Assembly: GCF_000428145.1 (NCBI RefSeq)
Contig: NZ_ATZJ01000006.1
Span: forward strand, 1 to 64,000
DNA: 64,000 nt
Direction: 5' to 3'
Source: Chitinilyticum litopenaei DSM 21440
Lineage (GTDB): Bacteria; Pseudomonadota; Gammaproteobacteria; Burkholderiales; Chitinibacteraceae
The translations under genes were made by a program, and so were the position numbers. Positions 25,379 through 33,617 of this stretch are shown in pieces (position 1 is the first letter of the stretch; the number at the start of each line of letters is the position of its first letter). The notes below the pieces were generated by a model, which did no database searches, was not told the origin of the DNA, and saw only the letters and a program-made list of their open reading frames with translations.

Positions 25379-25397
25379 CCCCACATTTAGCCCCACA
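25379..25397 (+). repeat. candidate integrase arm sites, element 2 right end
   Basis: CCCCACATTTAGCCCCACA, identical to 19897-19915. Two CCCCACA units 12 bp apart. Lies just upstream of the integrase start. Confidence 0.6.
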
Positions 25398-25517
25398 CGA
25401 AAGGCAGGCTTTTGCAGGAATCCACAGGAACATTCTAGCACAGCACCACACACAAACCCTTGTTTATGCTTGGATTTATTGGATTAAACAGGAACATGCC
25501 GGAACAGCATCAGGCGG

Positions 25518-25540
25518 TCACCGCCTCCGCCAGAATATGC
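25518..25540 (+). repeat. attR of element 2
   Basis: Exact 23 bp copy of 19825-19847, carrying 15 nt of the displaced host tRNA-Ser 3' end. The bases beyond it are host sequence. Confidence 0.9.
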
Positions 25541-25565
25541 AAAACCCAGACGCGCTCTGGGTTTT
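25541..25565 (+). terminator. original host terminator of tRNA-Ser
   Basis: AAAACCCAGA and TCTGGGTTTT flank a 5-nt loop, followed by TTCTTG. It directly follows the attR copy of the tRNA end, so before integration it ended the tRNA-Ser transcript. The elements have moved it 17.5 kb from the tRNA promoter. Confidence 0.85.
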
Positions 25566-25656
25566 TTCTTGTCCACTCGTCAATACCCGCCAACCCATCA
25601 ACCCTCACGCCAACCTGCTGCTTGGCCATGGGCACATACCCAGCAAACGACCATAA

Positions 25657-25681
25657 AAAAACCTCGCCGCAGCGAGGTTTT
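25657..25681. terminator. bidirectional terminator after erpA
   Basis: AAAACCTCGC and GCGAGGTTTT around a short loop; A and T runs on both sides. It serves erpA on the minus strand. Confidence 0.85.
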
Positions 25682-25698
25682 TACGAACGGGCAACAAC

Positions 25699-26049
25699 TC
25701 AGACCGAGAAGGACGAACCGCAGCCACAGGTCGACTGGGCGTTCGGATTCTTGATGGTGAACTGCGAGCCTTCCAGGCTTTCGACATAATCGATCTCGGC
25801 GCCAACCAGATACTGGTAGCTCATCGGATCGATCAGCAGGGTAACGCCGTTTTTCTGCACGGCAGTATCGTCATCGTTGGTGATTTCATCGAAGGTGAAG
25901 CCGTACTGGAAGCCCGAGCAGCCGCCGCCAGTCACGAAAACCCGCAGCTTGAGGTCCGGGTTGCCCTCTTCGAGAATCAGTTCATTGACTTTGGCAGCCG
26001 CGTTATCGGTGAAGATGAACGGCAGCGGGGTATCTGTAGCAGCGCTCAT
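25699..26049 (-). CDS. erpA: iron-sulfur cluster insertion protein ErpA
   Basis: A 116-residue A-type iron-sulfur carrier. The three conserved Cys are present: one in VTGGGCSGFQYGF and two in STCGCGSSF at the C-terminus. FTDNAAAKVNELI and the acidic middle match ErpA rather than IscA. ErpA passes clusters to apoproteins such as IspG. The start at 26049 is preferred; the frame extends 4 residues further up. It lies 60 nt after the bactofilin gene. Confidence 0.93.
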   Translation of the reverse strand: MSAATDTPLPFIFTDNAAAKVNELILEEGNPDLKLRVFVTGGGCSGFQYGFTFDEITNDDDTAVQKNGVTLLIDPMSYQYLVGAEIDYVESLEGSQFTIKNPNAQSTCGCGSSFSV

Positions 26050-26108
26050 GCCTGGCTCCAAAATAGTTGACTAATAAAGTAGGATTATCCGCATTCGTGC
26101 CGCGCGGG

Positions 26109-26525
26109 TCAATTGGCTTCCTTGACCGGCTCGATGGAGGCCGGATCGACCTCGACGCGCTGGCCGTTCGCCAGATGCACCAACCGCCCCTGGATAACGG
26201 CGCCGGCGTGCATTTCCAGTGTCTGGTAGCTCAAATCGCCGTTGACCCGCGCCTTGGGCTGCAATTCGACATACTTGGACACCTCGATCGGACCGTTGAT
26301 TTCGCCATTGAGGATCAGATGGCTGCACTGCACGGCCCCGGTAATCACCGCCTTTTCGCTGATGACCAGCGTACCGTTCTTGCGGTCGGCAGCAAGCACA
26401 TCGCCCTCCACCCGGCCATCAATGCGCAAGCCGCCACTGAAGGCAATATTGCCGGTGAGCGTGGTGCCCTGGCCGATCAGGCTGTCGATCTTGGTGCTGC
26501 CCTTCTTGTTGCCAAACATCCTCAT
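26109..26525 (-). CDS. bactofilin (polymer-forming cytoskeletal protein)
   Basis: A 138-residue protein built almost only of the right-handed beta-helix turns of bactofilins (DUF583): IDSLIGQGTTLTGNIAF, GGLRIDGRVEGDV, VISEKAVITGAVQCSHLIL, GDLSYQTLEM. Bactofilins self-assemble into filaments near the membrane and organise cell-wall enzymes. The ATG overlaps the upstream stop (ATGA), so it is co-translated with the DUF6776 gene. Confidence 0.93.
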   Translation of the reverse strand: MRMFGNKKGSTKIDSLIGQGTTLTGNIAFSGGLRIDGRVEGDVLAADRKNGTLVISEKAVITGAVQCSHLILNGEINGPIEVSKYVELQPKARVNGDLSYQTLEMHAGAVIQGRLVHLANGQRVEVDPASIEPVKEAN

Positions 26526-27247
26526 TCCCCCTGTTTCTGCTGGCAACTGGCCAGCACATTGTTGTCGGCATCGACGACCCTGGCTTCAAACCACTGCGGT
26601 CCGGCGCCAGCGGGCAGACTGATCACGCCATCGCTGCGCCCGTAATGCCGGAATTTCAAGGCCTGCTCCGGCAGCGTCTGCGCCAGCGTCTTGCCATCCT
26701 GGCGGTAATGCAGCGCCAGCTGCAAGCGCCCCTGAAAATCGGTGTCGCGATTGATACCCTGAATCAGCAACAGGCGATAACGCGCGCCGCCGTTGGCCTC
26801 CGGCACAATACCGCACACGGCAATCGATACCGGCTTGTTGCGCTCATTGGCCTGCAGCAACGACTGGAAAAACGCCAGCGTCTCCTGCTGCAGGCTCAAC
26901 TGGCCACGCAATTCAGCCAGCTCGCTGGCCTGTGCGGCACGTTCGGCCTCGCGCATGCGCAAGGCCTGACCCAGCACGGCTTCGCGCGCGAGCACGGCGG
27001 CAAACTCGCTTTCGAGATTGGCGCCACGGGGCATGCTGGCGGCACCGCTCGGCGCGGCAAGCAACCGCTGCGGCTGCGGCTGCGACTGGCGCGCATGCCA
27101 GCCCCCACCCAGCCAGCCCAGCCCCAGCAGCGCCACGGCCAGCCCCGCCTTCAGCAACCAGGCTTGCCAGCCGTGCGCAGCCTGTACGCGCGGCGGTGCG
27201 GCTACCAGACGGCGACGGCGCGCACGATGCCAGTGCTTGATGGGCAT
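26522..27247 (-). CDS. DUF6776 family membrane protein
   Basis: A 241-residue protein with a basic N-terminus, one membrane segment at about 29-48 (LLKAGLAVALLGLGWLGGGW), a coiled coil (about 80-125, EREAELAELRGQLSLQ-like) and a C-terminal beta-rich domain with RYRLLLIQG and ALKFRHYGR. This is the DUF6776 layout, which is common directly upstream of bactofilin genes in betaproteobacteria, so it is likely a bactofilin partner at the inner membrane. Function is unproven. Confidence 0.8.
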   Translation of the reverse strand: MPIKHWHRARRRRLVAAPPRVQAAHGWQAWLLKAGLAVALLGLGWLGGGWHARQSQPQPQRLLAAPSGAASMPRGANLESEFAAVLAREAVLGQALRMREAERAAQASELAELRGQLSLQQETLAFFQSLLQANERNKPVSIAVCGIVPEANGGARYRLLLIQGINRDTDFQGRLQLALHYRQDGKTLAQTLPEQALKFRHYGRSDGVISLPAGAGPQWFEARVVDADNNVLASCQQKQGE

Positions 27248-27400
27248 CTCAGCGCCAGCTCATTCCCGGCACAGGTGCGCAACCACGGCGCTCCTGCCAG
27301 CCAGGCTGATCACCCGCCGCACCATCCGCATCAACGGCCACTTTCAAGCTGAACATGCACGTTTCCCGCCTACAGAAATTTGTCAGCGATATTAAAACAA

Positions 27401-27422
27401 AAAGTCGCCGAACGGCGACTTT
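27401..27422. terminator. hairpin in rpsI-DUF6776 intergenic region
   Basis: AAAGTCGCC and GGCGACTTT around a 4-nt loop with A-rich sequence before it. On the minus strand it is followed by TGTTTTAATA. Second of two hairpins downstream of rpsI. The remainder of 27248-27400 shows no supported gene. Confidence 0.6.
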
Positions 27423-27446
27423 GCAGCAGGACTGCCCCGGAAACAC

Positions 27447-27472
27447 AAAAGCCACCCCGAGGGGTGGCTTTT
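27447..27472. terminator. intrinsic terminator after rpsI
   Basis: AAAAGCCACCCC and GGGGTGGCTTTT flank a 2-nt spacer, so the loop uses the last base pair. The minus-strand copy is followed by TGTGTTTCC; it is 38 nt past the rpsI stop. Confidence 0.8.
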
Positions 27473-27509
27473 TGCGTGGGCAAGCAGTCCGGCGAAATCG
27501 TTGTAACGA

Positions 27510-27902
27510 TTAGCGCTTGGAGAATTGCTTGCGACGACGTGCGCCGCGCAGACCCACTTTCTTACGTTCAACTTCACGGGCGTCGCGGGTCACCAGACCT
27601 GCGGCCTTCAGCGTGCCCTTCAGGGCTGCGTCGAAGTCAACCAGAGCGCGAGTCAGGCCGTGGCGGATGGCGCCAGCCTGGCCGGTTTCGCCACCACCGG
27701 TCACATTGACCATGATGTCGAAAGCTTCGAGGTTGTTGGTCAGCGCCAGCGGCTGACGAACAACCATGCGGCCGGTTTCACGGGCGAAGTATTGGTCAAC
27801 CGGCTTGCCGTTAACCACGATGTTGCCAGTACCCTTCATCAGGAATACACGCGCAACAGCGCTCTTGCGACGACCGGTACCGTAGTTGTACTTACCTACC
27901 AT
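27510..27902 (-). CDS. rpsI: 30S ribosomal protein S9
   Basis: A 130-residue S9 with YNYGTGRRKSAVARVF at the start and the basic, highly conserved C-terminus ending RRRKQFSKR that reaches the P-site tRNA. Gene follows rplM by 26 nt, the universal rplM-rpsI operon. Confidence 0.98.
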   Translation of the reverse strand: MVGKYNYGTGRRKSAVARVFLMKGTGNIVVNGKPVDQYFARETGRMVVRQPLALTNNLEAFDIMVNVTGGGETGQAGAIRHGLTRALVDFDAALKGTLKAAGLVTRDAREVERKKVGLRGARRRKQFSKR

Positions 27903-27928
27903 TTTGCAATCCTTTCCTATACGCCGGC

Positions 27929-28357
27929 TTACAGAGCCAGGGCTTTCGGTTGTTGCGCGGCGTGCGGATGCTCGCTACCGGCATAAACCTTCAGCTTCTT
28001 GATCATGGCGTAACCGAGCGGGCCCTTCGGCAGCATGCCCTTTACGGCCAGTTCCAGCGCACGACCCGGGAATTTGGCTTGCATCTCGGTGAAGTTACGC
28101 TCATAAATGCCACCCGGGTAACCGGTGTGACGGAAGTACTTCTTGCTGGTGGCCTTGTCACCGGTCACGCGCAGCTTGTCAGCGTTTACAACAACGATGT
28201 AATCGCCGCAATCCACGTGCGGGGTGTACTCAGCCTTGTGCTTGCCGCGCAGACGCTTGGCAACTTCAGCCGCAACACGACCGAGCACGAGATCAGCTGC
28301 GTCAACGACGAGCCATTCGCGCTTCACTTCATGCGGCTTGGCAGAAAAGGTTTTCAT
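27929..28357 (-). CDS. rplM: 50S ribosomal protein L13
   Basis: A 142-residue L13 (MKTFSAKPHEVKREWLVVD, LGRVAAEVAKRLRGKHK, GMLPKGPLGYAMIKKLKVY). Early-assembly 23S rRNA binder. First gene of the rplM-rpsI operon; its promoter should lie in 28358-28480. The rest of the gap up to 28676 holds no supported gene. Confidence 0.98.
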   Translation of the reverse strand: MKTFSAKPHEVKREWLVVDAADLVLGRVAAEVAKRLRGKHKAEYTPHVDCGDYIVVVNADKLRVTGDKATSKKYFRHTGYPGGIYERNFTEMQAKFPGRALELAVKGMLPKGPLGYAMIKKLKVYAGSEHPHAAQQPKALAL

Positions 28358-28676
28358 GACTGCTATTCCACGTTTTCTGATTTCGAGAAAGTCGCAGATA
28401 ATAAACGACCCGGCAAGGGGATGTCAAACCCCGATTGCGGATGCGTACAAAAATGGCGTCTGCGAACAAGAATGGGCGCGCCGTGCGCCTGCGGTTCATT
28501 CGTCGGGCCGGGCCCGGCGACCGGGCTTGGGCTGGCGCGCAGCGGCCATGCGGGCAGCGGCGCGGGAATCAGCAAGACCGGTCTGCCGGCGGCGCGGGGG
28601 CACGCGGGCGGTCTGGTCGTGGCGCGACAAGGCGGTACAATGCGCCATTACCACCGGAAACACAAGGACCAAGCCG

Positions 28677-29096
28677 ATGAAAGTACGTCTGAAATGGGTT
28701 GAGGAAGTGAGCTTTCTCGCACAGAGCGAATCCGGCCATGCCGTGCTGATGGATGGCCCGCCCGAGGGCGGCGGCCGCAATCTGGGCCCGCGCCCGATGG
28801 AAATGGTACTGATGGGTGCCGCCGGCTGCTCGACCTATGACGTGATCCACATCCTGAAAAAGGGCCGCGCCGATGTGCGCGACTGCGTGGTCGAGGTCGA
28901 GGCCGACCGCGCGGAGACCGAACCCAAGGTCTTCACCCGCATTCACCTGCATTTCATCGTCAAGGGCCGGGGCCTCAAGCCCGAACAGGTGGAGCGCGCG
29001 ATCAAGCTGTCGGCGGAAAAATACTGCTCGGCGACCATCATGCTGGCCAAGACCGCCGAGGTCACCCACGACTTTGAAGTGCTGGAAGTCGACTAA
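28677..29096 (+). CDS. OsmC family protein
   Basis: A 139-residue OsmC/Ohr superfamily protein. The conserved redox Cys pair of this fold is visible: one in GAAGCSTYDVIHILKK and one in SAEKYCSATIMLAKT. The N-terminus is a swapped beta strand. OsmC-type proteins reduce organic peroxides; this YhfA-like subgroup has no confirmed substrate. The ATG at 28677 follows AAGGACCAAGCCG. Confidence 0.88.
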   Translation: MKVRLKWVEEVSFLAQSESGHAVLMDGPPEGGGRNLGPRPMEMVLMGAAGCSTYDVIHILKKGRADVRDCVVEVEADRAETEPKVFTRIHLHFIVKGRGLKPEQVERAIKLSAEKYCSATIMLAKTAEVTHDFEVLEVD

Positions 29097-29163
29097 ACCC
29101 AGGCTCTGTTGATGTTTGGCTGATAGCAATCAGACATCAACACAGCCTGATACCCCAGCACCA

Positions 29164-29206
29164 TACAGCCTCTGACCCTTTACGTAAAAAGGTCAGAGGC
29201 ATATAC
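29164..29206. repeat. GTATA/ATACC dispersed repeat, copy A
   Basis: CATACAGCCTCTGACC, then CTTTACGTAAAAA, then GGTCAGAGGCATATACC. The 9-bp inner stem CCTCTGACC/GGTCAGAGG is perfect. It lies between two convergent genes and may also serve as a terminator. The best-conserved copy of the family with copy G. Confidence 0.65.
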
Positions 29207-29215
29207 CCCGCAATA

Positions 29216-31954
29216 TCAGCCCCCTTCCTGCCACAGACCGGCCAGCTGCCCTGCCGCGACGGGCGCGCTGCAGCCGGTGGCATCCAGATAGGCGGCGTCA
29301 GCCGCCAGCCAGCGCAGCGCGGCTTCCTGCACGGTCGCCGGCGTGATGATCTGCGCCAGATCGGGCGCGAGCCAGCCGGTATCCGGCCCGTAACGCCAGT
29401 GGAAACTCAGCGTGCCGGCAAAGCCGGCCGCGTGCAGCGGGCGCTCGGCAATCTGCTTGGCCATGCGCGCCAGCACCGCATCGACTTCGGCGGCGGTGAC
29501 ACCCCCGTCCTGCAGGCGGCGGATTTCGCGGATGCTCAGTTTCGCGAGATCCAGGCAACGGTCGGCCGCGCCCTGGTTGGCCAGCTGGAATGCCACGCCG
29601 ACGCCGGGCCCGACATCGTAGCCGGCATGCACGGCATAGCTCAGCCCGCCCTCGACCCGCAGCACCGGCATCAGCCGCTGGCGCAGGATGTCGGCCAGCG
29701 CGTCGAGCAGCCAGGCATCGCGCGCCGCAACCGCCTGCGGCGTGACAAAGCGCCAGCTCAGCTGCGCCTGTCCCTTGCCCACCCCATTGAGCACGCGCTC
29801 GGGACGCAGCGGCAGCAGGGCAACGCCGGCACGCGGGGCGGCGGGTCGCGCCTTGAGGCTGCCCAGATAGCGCTCGGCCAGCACCTGCAGCGCCTGCGGG
29901 TCGGCAATGCCGGTAAGCGTCACCCGCAGTTGCGCCGGGTCGCCGAACAGCAGGGCGTGTGCCTGCTGCAATTCCGCGACCGTCAGCTGCTGCGCGACCG
30001 TCTCGGGCCAGTTGCGCCAGGGCCAGGCCTCGCCATGCGCCAGCAGGCCCAGGCGGTCACCGCGCTCGCCGCGCAGCCACTGCGCCAGGCCATCGGCAGC
30101 CCGCTGGCGGGCGCGCTCGTCGGCGGGCAGCGGCTGCAGGGCCAGATGCAGCACCTGCAGCAGCGGCTCGAGATCCTGCGGCGCCGCACTGCCACCCAGA
30201 CCATGTTCGTCGACGCCAATCCACGGCGAGAGCCCCAGCGTGCGTCCGGCCAAGGCATCGGCCAGCTGTTCGCGCGTCAGGCCTCCGAGCCCGGCCTGAT
30301 TCTGGTAGCCCGCCAGCACGCTGCCGGCCACCCGCAGGGACTCGGGCAGCGCCAGCATGCCGCCATCCGCACGCACGGCGATGCCGACCTGCTCGTCGGC
30401 CTGCAGGCGCTTTTGCCACAACAGCTGCAGGCCGTTGGCAAAGTGCCAGATCGCTCCTCCGGCCACGGCCTCGCGCCGCAGCACCGGGCCGGCAGGTGGC
30501 AGGGTCTCCAGCAGCGGACGCGACGTCACCTGGCGCACGCCGCCTTCCAGCTGGCGCGCGGCCACGCGGGCGCGGATGGCCAGCGCATCGTCGCGATTGA
30601 AATAACCAAAGCGGACGGCATCATCGGCGCTGGCGCGTTGCAGCTGCGCCACGACGCCCGGACTGGCAAGCAGGCCGGCCAGCGCCTGCTGCACGGCCTG
30701 TGGCGTCGCCGCAGCCGCCTGGCGCGTCAGGCGCGGCAGATAGTCGGCCGGCGTTTCCAGCCGCCCGCCTTCGCGGGCATGCGCGCTGAGCAGCGCCAGC
30801 CAGTCCTGCTGATCGAGCGGCAATCTGGCACGCGCCTCGGCATTGGCGCGATGCAGACGCAGGACTTCGCCAACCTCTTCGGCCGAAAAGCCGTTGCGGG
30901 CGGCGCGCTCGGCCTCCGCCAGCACCTCTTCCAGCGCCAGCAGCGGCTGGCCGGCACGCAGGTCGACATTCAATCCCCACAGCACCAGATCGGGCACGCC
31001 GCTGCCGCTGAAAGCCTGGGAATTGTCGTAGCTGCGCCCTTCGCGGGCCGCATGCAGGCGGCGCTGCACCAGATCCAGCGCCAGGCCACGCAGGAAATCG
31101 CGCTGCAGCAGCGCATCATCGGCCGGCTGTCGGCGCTCTTCCAGCCAGACCCAGCCGGCCTGCGAACGCGACAGCTGGGCGCCATGATAACTGGCATACA
31201 GGTCGACCCCGCGCAAGGGCTCGGCCGGTGCGCGCCGGGCCGGGGCGCCGGCCGGGAGATCGCCAAACAGGGCCGGCAGCAGCGCCTCGACGGCCGCCGC
31301 GTCAATGTCGCCCACGACAATCAGCGTCATGCGGCTGGCTACATAGTGGCGGCGGTAAAAATCGGCCACGCGCGCCAGCGGCATGCCGGCCACGATTTCG
31401 GCCACGCCAATGGGCAGGCGCGCACTGTATTCGCGCCCCGGATAAAAGGTGTCGATGTAGTGCACCCAGTTGCCGCTGTCCTTGCTGCGCATGCGCATCT
31501 CGTCCAGCACAACCCGGCGCTCGGTGGCCAGCTCCTCGGCATCGAACTCGATGCCGCCGCCCCAGTCCGCCACCAGCCGCAGCGCACGCGGCAGTGCGTC
31601 GCGTCCGACCTTCAGGTGGTAAACGGTCTCGTCGTAACCCGTCCAGGCATTGCTGTCGCTGCCAAAGCGCATGCCCTGACTGTCGAGAAAGGCCGCGACC
31701 TCGCCCTTGCCGAAATGGCGGGTGCGCCGGAACGCCATGTGCTCCAGCAGGTGGGCGACGCCACGCTCGTCGTCGGCCTCGTCCAGCGCGCCGGTCTTCA
31801 CCACCAGCTGCAGCGCCACCTTGCCGGGCGGATTGGCGCTTTCCTTCAGCAGGTAGCGCAGGCCATTGGGCAGCACGCCGTCGCGCAGCACCTCGGCCGC
31901 GTGGGCCGGGGCAAGGAGGATCAGGACGCAGGAAGCAAGCAGCAGGCGCAACAT
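29216..31954 (-). CDS. secreted M16 (insulinase-type) zinc protease
   Basis: A 912-residue two-domain M16 peptidase (about 100 kDa). An N-terminal signal peptide (LRLLLASCVLILLAPAHAA) is followed by the inverted zinc motif HLLEHMAF (HxxEH) at about residue 70 and the downstream Glu in TERRVVLDEMRM. The C-terminal half is the inactive M16 repeat. Such PqqL-type proteases degrade peptides in the periplasm. The ATG at 31954 is preferred to a TTG six codons upstream. Confidence 0.9.
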   Translation of the reverse strand: MLRLLLASCVLILLAPAHAAEVLRDGVLPNGLRYLLKESANPPGKVALQLVVKTGALDEADDERGVAHLLEHMAFRRTRHFGKGEVAAFLDSQGMRFGSDSNAWTGYDETVYHLKVGRDALPRALRLVADWGGGIEFDAEELATERRVVLDEMRMRSKDSGNWVHYIDTFYPGREYSARLPIGVAEIVAGMPLARVADFYRRHYVASRMTLIVVGDIDAAAVEALLPALFGDLPAGAPARRAPAEPLRGVDLYASYHGAQLSRSQAGWVWLEERRQPADDALLQRDFLRGLALDLVQRRLHAAREGRSYDNSQAFSGSGVPDLVLWGLNVDLRAGQPLLALEEVLAEAERAARNGFSAEEVGEVLRLHRANAEARARLPLDQQDWLALLSAHAREGGRLETPADYLPRLTRQAAAATPQAVQQALAGLLASPGVVAQLQRASADDAVRFGYFNRDDALAIRARVAARQLEGGVRQVTSRPLLETLPPAGPVLRREAVAGGAIWHFANGLQLLWQKRLQADEQVGIAVRADGGMLALPESLRVAGSVLAGYQNQAGLGGLTREQLADALAGRTLGLSPWIGVDEHGLGGSAAPQDLEPLLQVLHLALQPLPADERARQRAADGLAQWLRGERGDRLGLLAHGEAWPWRNWPETVAQQLTVAELQQAHALLFGDPAQLRVTLTGIADPQALQVLAERYLGSLKARPAAPRAGVALLPLRPERVLNGVGKGQAQLSWRFVTPQAVAARDAWLLDALADILRQRLMPVLRVEGGLSYAVHAGYDVGPGVGVAFQLANQGAADRCLDLAKLSIREIRRLQDGGVTAAEVDAVLARMAKQIAERPLHAAGFAGTLSFHWRYGPDTGWLAPDLAQIITPATVQEAALRWLAADAAYLDATGCSAPVAAGQLAGLWQEGG

Positions 31955-32016
31955 GGGCACATCATCCGGCAAATCGCGAAGTCCCGATCATAGCACCGTG
32001 CGGGCGACAGACGGCA

Positions 32017-32083
32017 GGCAAATACTTGCCACACTATCGCGCCACAACCCTTTACTGTATTGGGTCACAGACAAATACCTACC
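32017..32083. repeat. GTATA/ATACC dispersed repeat, copy B
   Basis: CACTATCGCGCCACAACC, CTTTACTGTATT, GGGTCACAGACAAATACC. Same architecture as copy F, including ACAGACA(A/C)ATACC at the right end. Upstream of the M16 protease gene. Confidence 0.55.
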
Positions 32084-32123
32084 GAATCACGGAGAAAGTG
32101 CCGCGCAAAAACCGGAAAACCTT

Positions 32124-32186
32124 CAACGCAGAGACACAGTAGAAAAACCAGAGAGGTGCGCATCTTTCCTCTGCGTCTCTGCGTTG
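32124..32186. repeat. CAACGCAGAG inverted repeat, copy 1
   Basis: CAACGCAGAGACACAG at 32124-32139 is inverted at 32171-32186 with one mismatch. Similar palindromes occur at 41955-42030 and 53200-53294. No gene lies in 31973-32263. Confidence 0.7.
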
Positions 32187-32263
32187 GATTCTGACTTTCC
32201 CGCTACCTTCCGGCTTGCTCCGGCGCGGTGAGGCCGCACATTGTGGGAGCCGGCATGGCCGCC

Positions 32264-32923
32264 TCAGGTGTCGCCCGGCCCTCGGGGCAGGCTGCGGCGA
32301 AACAGCCAGGCAGCGGCCAGCACGAAGAGAATGCCGGCGATGGTGGCCACGATGATGATCAGCGCCGTGCGCCGGCCGGTCTGCATCGACTGCTGCACCA
32401 CCTGGTCGACCAGCCTTTCCTTGTAGCGCATGTGCTCGGCAAAGGCCGCGGTCAGGCGCTCGCCGGCCGGCTTCCATTCGCTTTCGATGATGATCACCGC
32501 CTGCTCGCGGTCATGGCGGCGCGAGGCGTCGAGCACGCGGTCGAGCGCGTCCAGGTACACGGCAAGCAGCGCCTCGTCGCTGGCCAGCAGCTCGCGGTCG
32601 CGCGCATTGACGGCCAGGTCCTTGCCGTATTCGGCCAGACGTTCGCGGATTTCGGCGATATTGCGGCGTATCGTCGCCTCGTGCGGCGCCTTGCGCTGCG
32701 CGTCGTCGTAGGAGAGGTGATAGAGCGCGTTGACGCGGATCAGCAGGAAATCGCGCTCGACGCTGGAGAGGATGGCGAGGCTGCGGATGATGTTCTCGTC
32801 GGTGAACTCCAGCTCGTCGGCGACCTGGCGCGAGCCGAGCACACCGATCAGGCCGGTGATCAGCAGCGCCAGGATGGCGCCGCCGACGATGGCAAACAGG
32901 CGCTGGCGGACGGTAAACAGCAT
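32264..32923 (-). CDS. chemoreceptor-like sensor lacking signalling domain
   Basis: A 219-residue protein with two membrane segments (about 9-30 and 187-208) and a periplasmic four-helix-bundle of the 4HB_MCP type between them (RSLAILSSVERDFLLIRVNALYHL). Chemoreceptors continue into HAMP and MCP signalling domains; here the frame ends 11 residues after the second segment (RRSLPRGPGDT). It is either a truncated receptor remnant or a stand-alone sensor. Repeats B and the CAACGCAGAG palindrome lie directly downstream, so a rearrangement is plausible. Confidence 0.7.
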   Translation of the reverse strand: MLFTVRQRLFAIVGGAILALLITGLIGVLGSRQVADELEFTDENIIRSLAILSSVERDFLLIRVNALYHLSYDDAQRKAPHEATIRRNIAEIRERLAEYGKDLAVNARDRELLASDEALLAVYLDALDRVLDASRRHDREQAVIIIESEWKPAGERLTAAFAEHMRYKERLVDQVVQQSMQTGRRTALIIIVATIAGILFVLAAAWLFRRSLPRGPGDT

Positions 32924-32996
32924 CGCGGCCCTCCCCTCTCAATCACGTCCCCTGCCGGCGTGGCGCAACGGCAGGCAGGGGCATCCAGACCGCGCC

Positions 32997-33605
32997 TCAG
33001 CGCCGGGCGGTCTCCGGCTGATCCAGCCGCACGCCGGCGTCGTCCTCGACCGGCGCCAGCAGATAGGCCAGCGCCTCCTGCTCGGGCTGCATGCGCGCCA
33101 GTGTACCGGTACGCGCGAAGCAGTGCAGCGCCACGGCATAAAGCGCGTGCAGCAGGCACAGCGCCACAAAGATCATGCTGGCCATGCCGTGCAGCTCGCG
33201 CATCAGCGCCAGCGCCGACGGCGCCAGCAACAGCGGCACCTGCCAGCCCAGCCAGACATTGCCCGCCGCGTAGGCCAGCATCAGCAGCGTGCCGGTGCAG
33301 GCCAGAAAACCGACCGCGCCGTACAACAGCGCGTGCAGGCAGCGCGCCACCAGCTGCTGCTGCGCGTCGCAGCCGTCGACGGCCGGCGTGCCGAAGCGGC
33401 TGAACACGGTCAGGCGCAGCAGGTTGAGCAGAAAGAGCAGCTGGCCGGTCACGACATGGGCGCCCAGCAGCGCGGCGCGCGACAGGCCGCTGCCGCCCCA
33501 GCCAAGCAGCAGCGCCGACACGCCGCAGGCGCCGGCCAGCAGGGCCACCAGCCAGTGCAGCAGGATGGACAGTGGATGATAGGCGGGGCTGGTGCTGAGC
33601 GTCAT
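32997..33605 (-). CDS. cytochrome b561-type membrane protein
   Basis: A 202-residue four-helix membrane protein with His residues placed for two b-type hemes: HPLSILLHWLV in helix 1, GAHVVTGQ in helix 2, ELHGMASMIF and CLLHALYAV in later helices. This is the cytochrome b561/Ni-hydrogenase b-subunit fold, transferring electrons from a periplasmic or membrane donor to quinone. It lies 13 nt after the FNT channel gene, so it may be co-transcribed. Confidence 0.8.
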   Translation of the reverse strand: MTLSTSPAYHPLSILLHWLVALLAGACGVSALLLGWGGSGLSRAALLGAHVVTGQLLFLLNLLRLTVFSRFGTPAVDGCDAQQQLVARCLHALLYGAVGFLACTGTLLMLAYAAGNVWLGWQVPLLLAPSALALMRELHGMASMIFVALCLLHALYAVALHCFARTGTLARMQPEQEALAYLLAPVEDDAGVRLDQPETARR

Positions 33606-33617
33606 GGCAGTCTCGGA

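Larger units (their letters stand above)
19825..25540. mobile_element. element 2: P4-like minimal integrative element
   Basis: About 5.7 kb between 23 bp repeats at the 3' end of tRNA-Ser. All genes run on the minus strand: integrase, small hypothetical, AlpA regulator, CHC2 zinc-finger protein, TOPRIM/DUF3987 protein, TubC_N-like and DUF5681-like proteins. The set matches satellite-type elements that replicate with their own primase-helicase and borrow transfer functions. No capsid or terminase gene is recognised. GC content is near that of the host. Confidence 0.88.

Noticed and set aside
27249..27455. Small frame upstream of the DUF6776 gene
   Set aside because: It runs through two intrinsic terminators and has no ribosome site or recognisable protein sequence.
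29399..31993. Open frame of about 860 codons on the plus strand across the M16 protease gene
   Set aside because: The minus-strand frame has signal peptide, HxxEH and family length; the plus frame is low-complexity and antisense.
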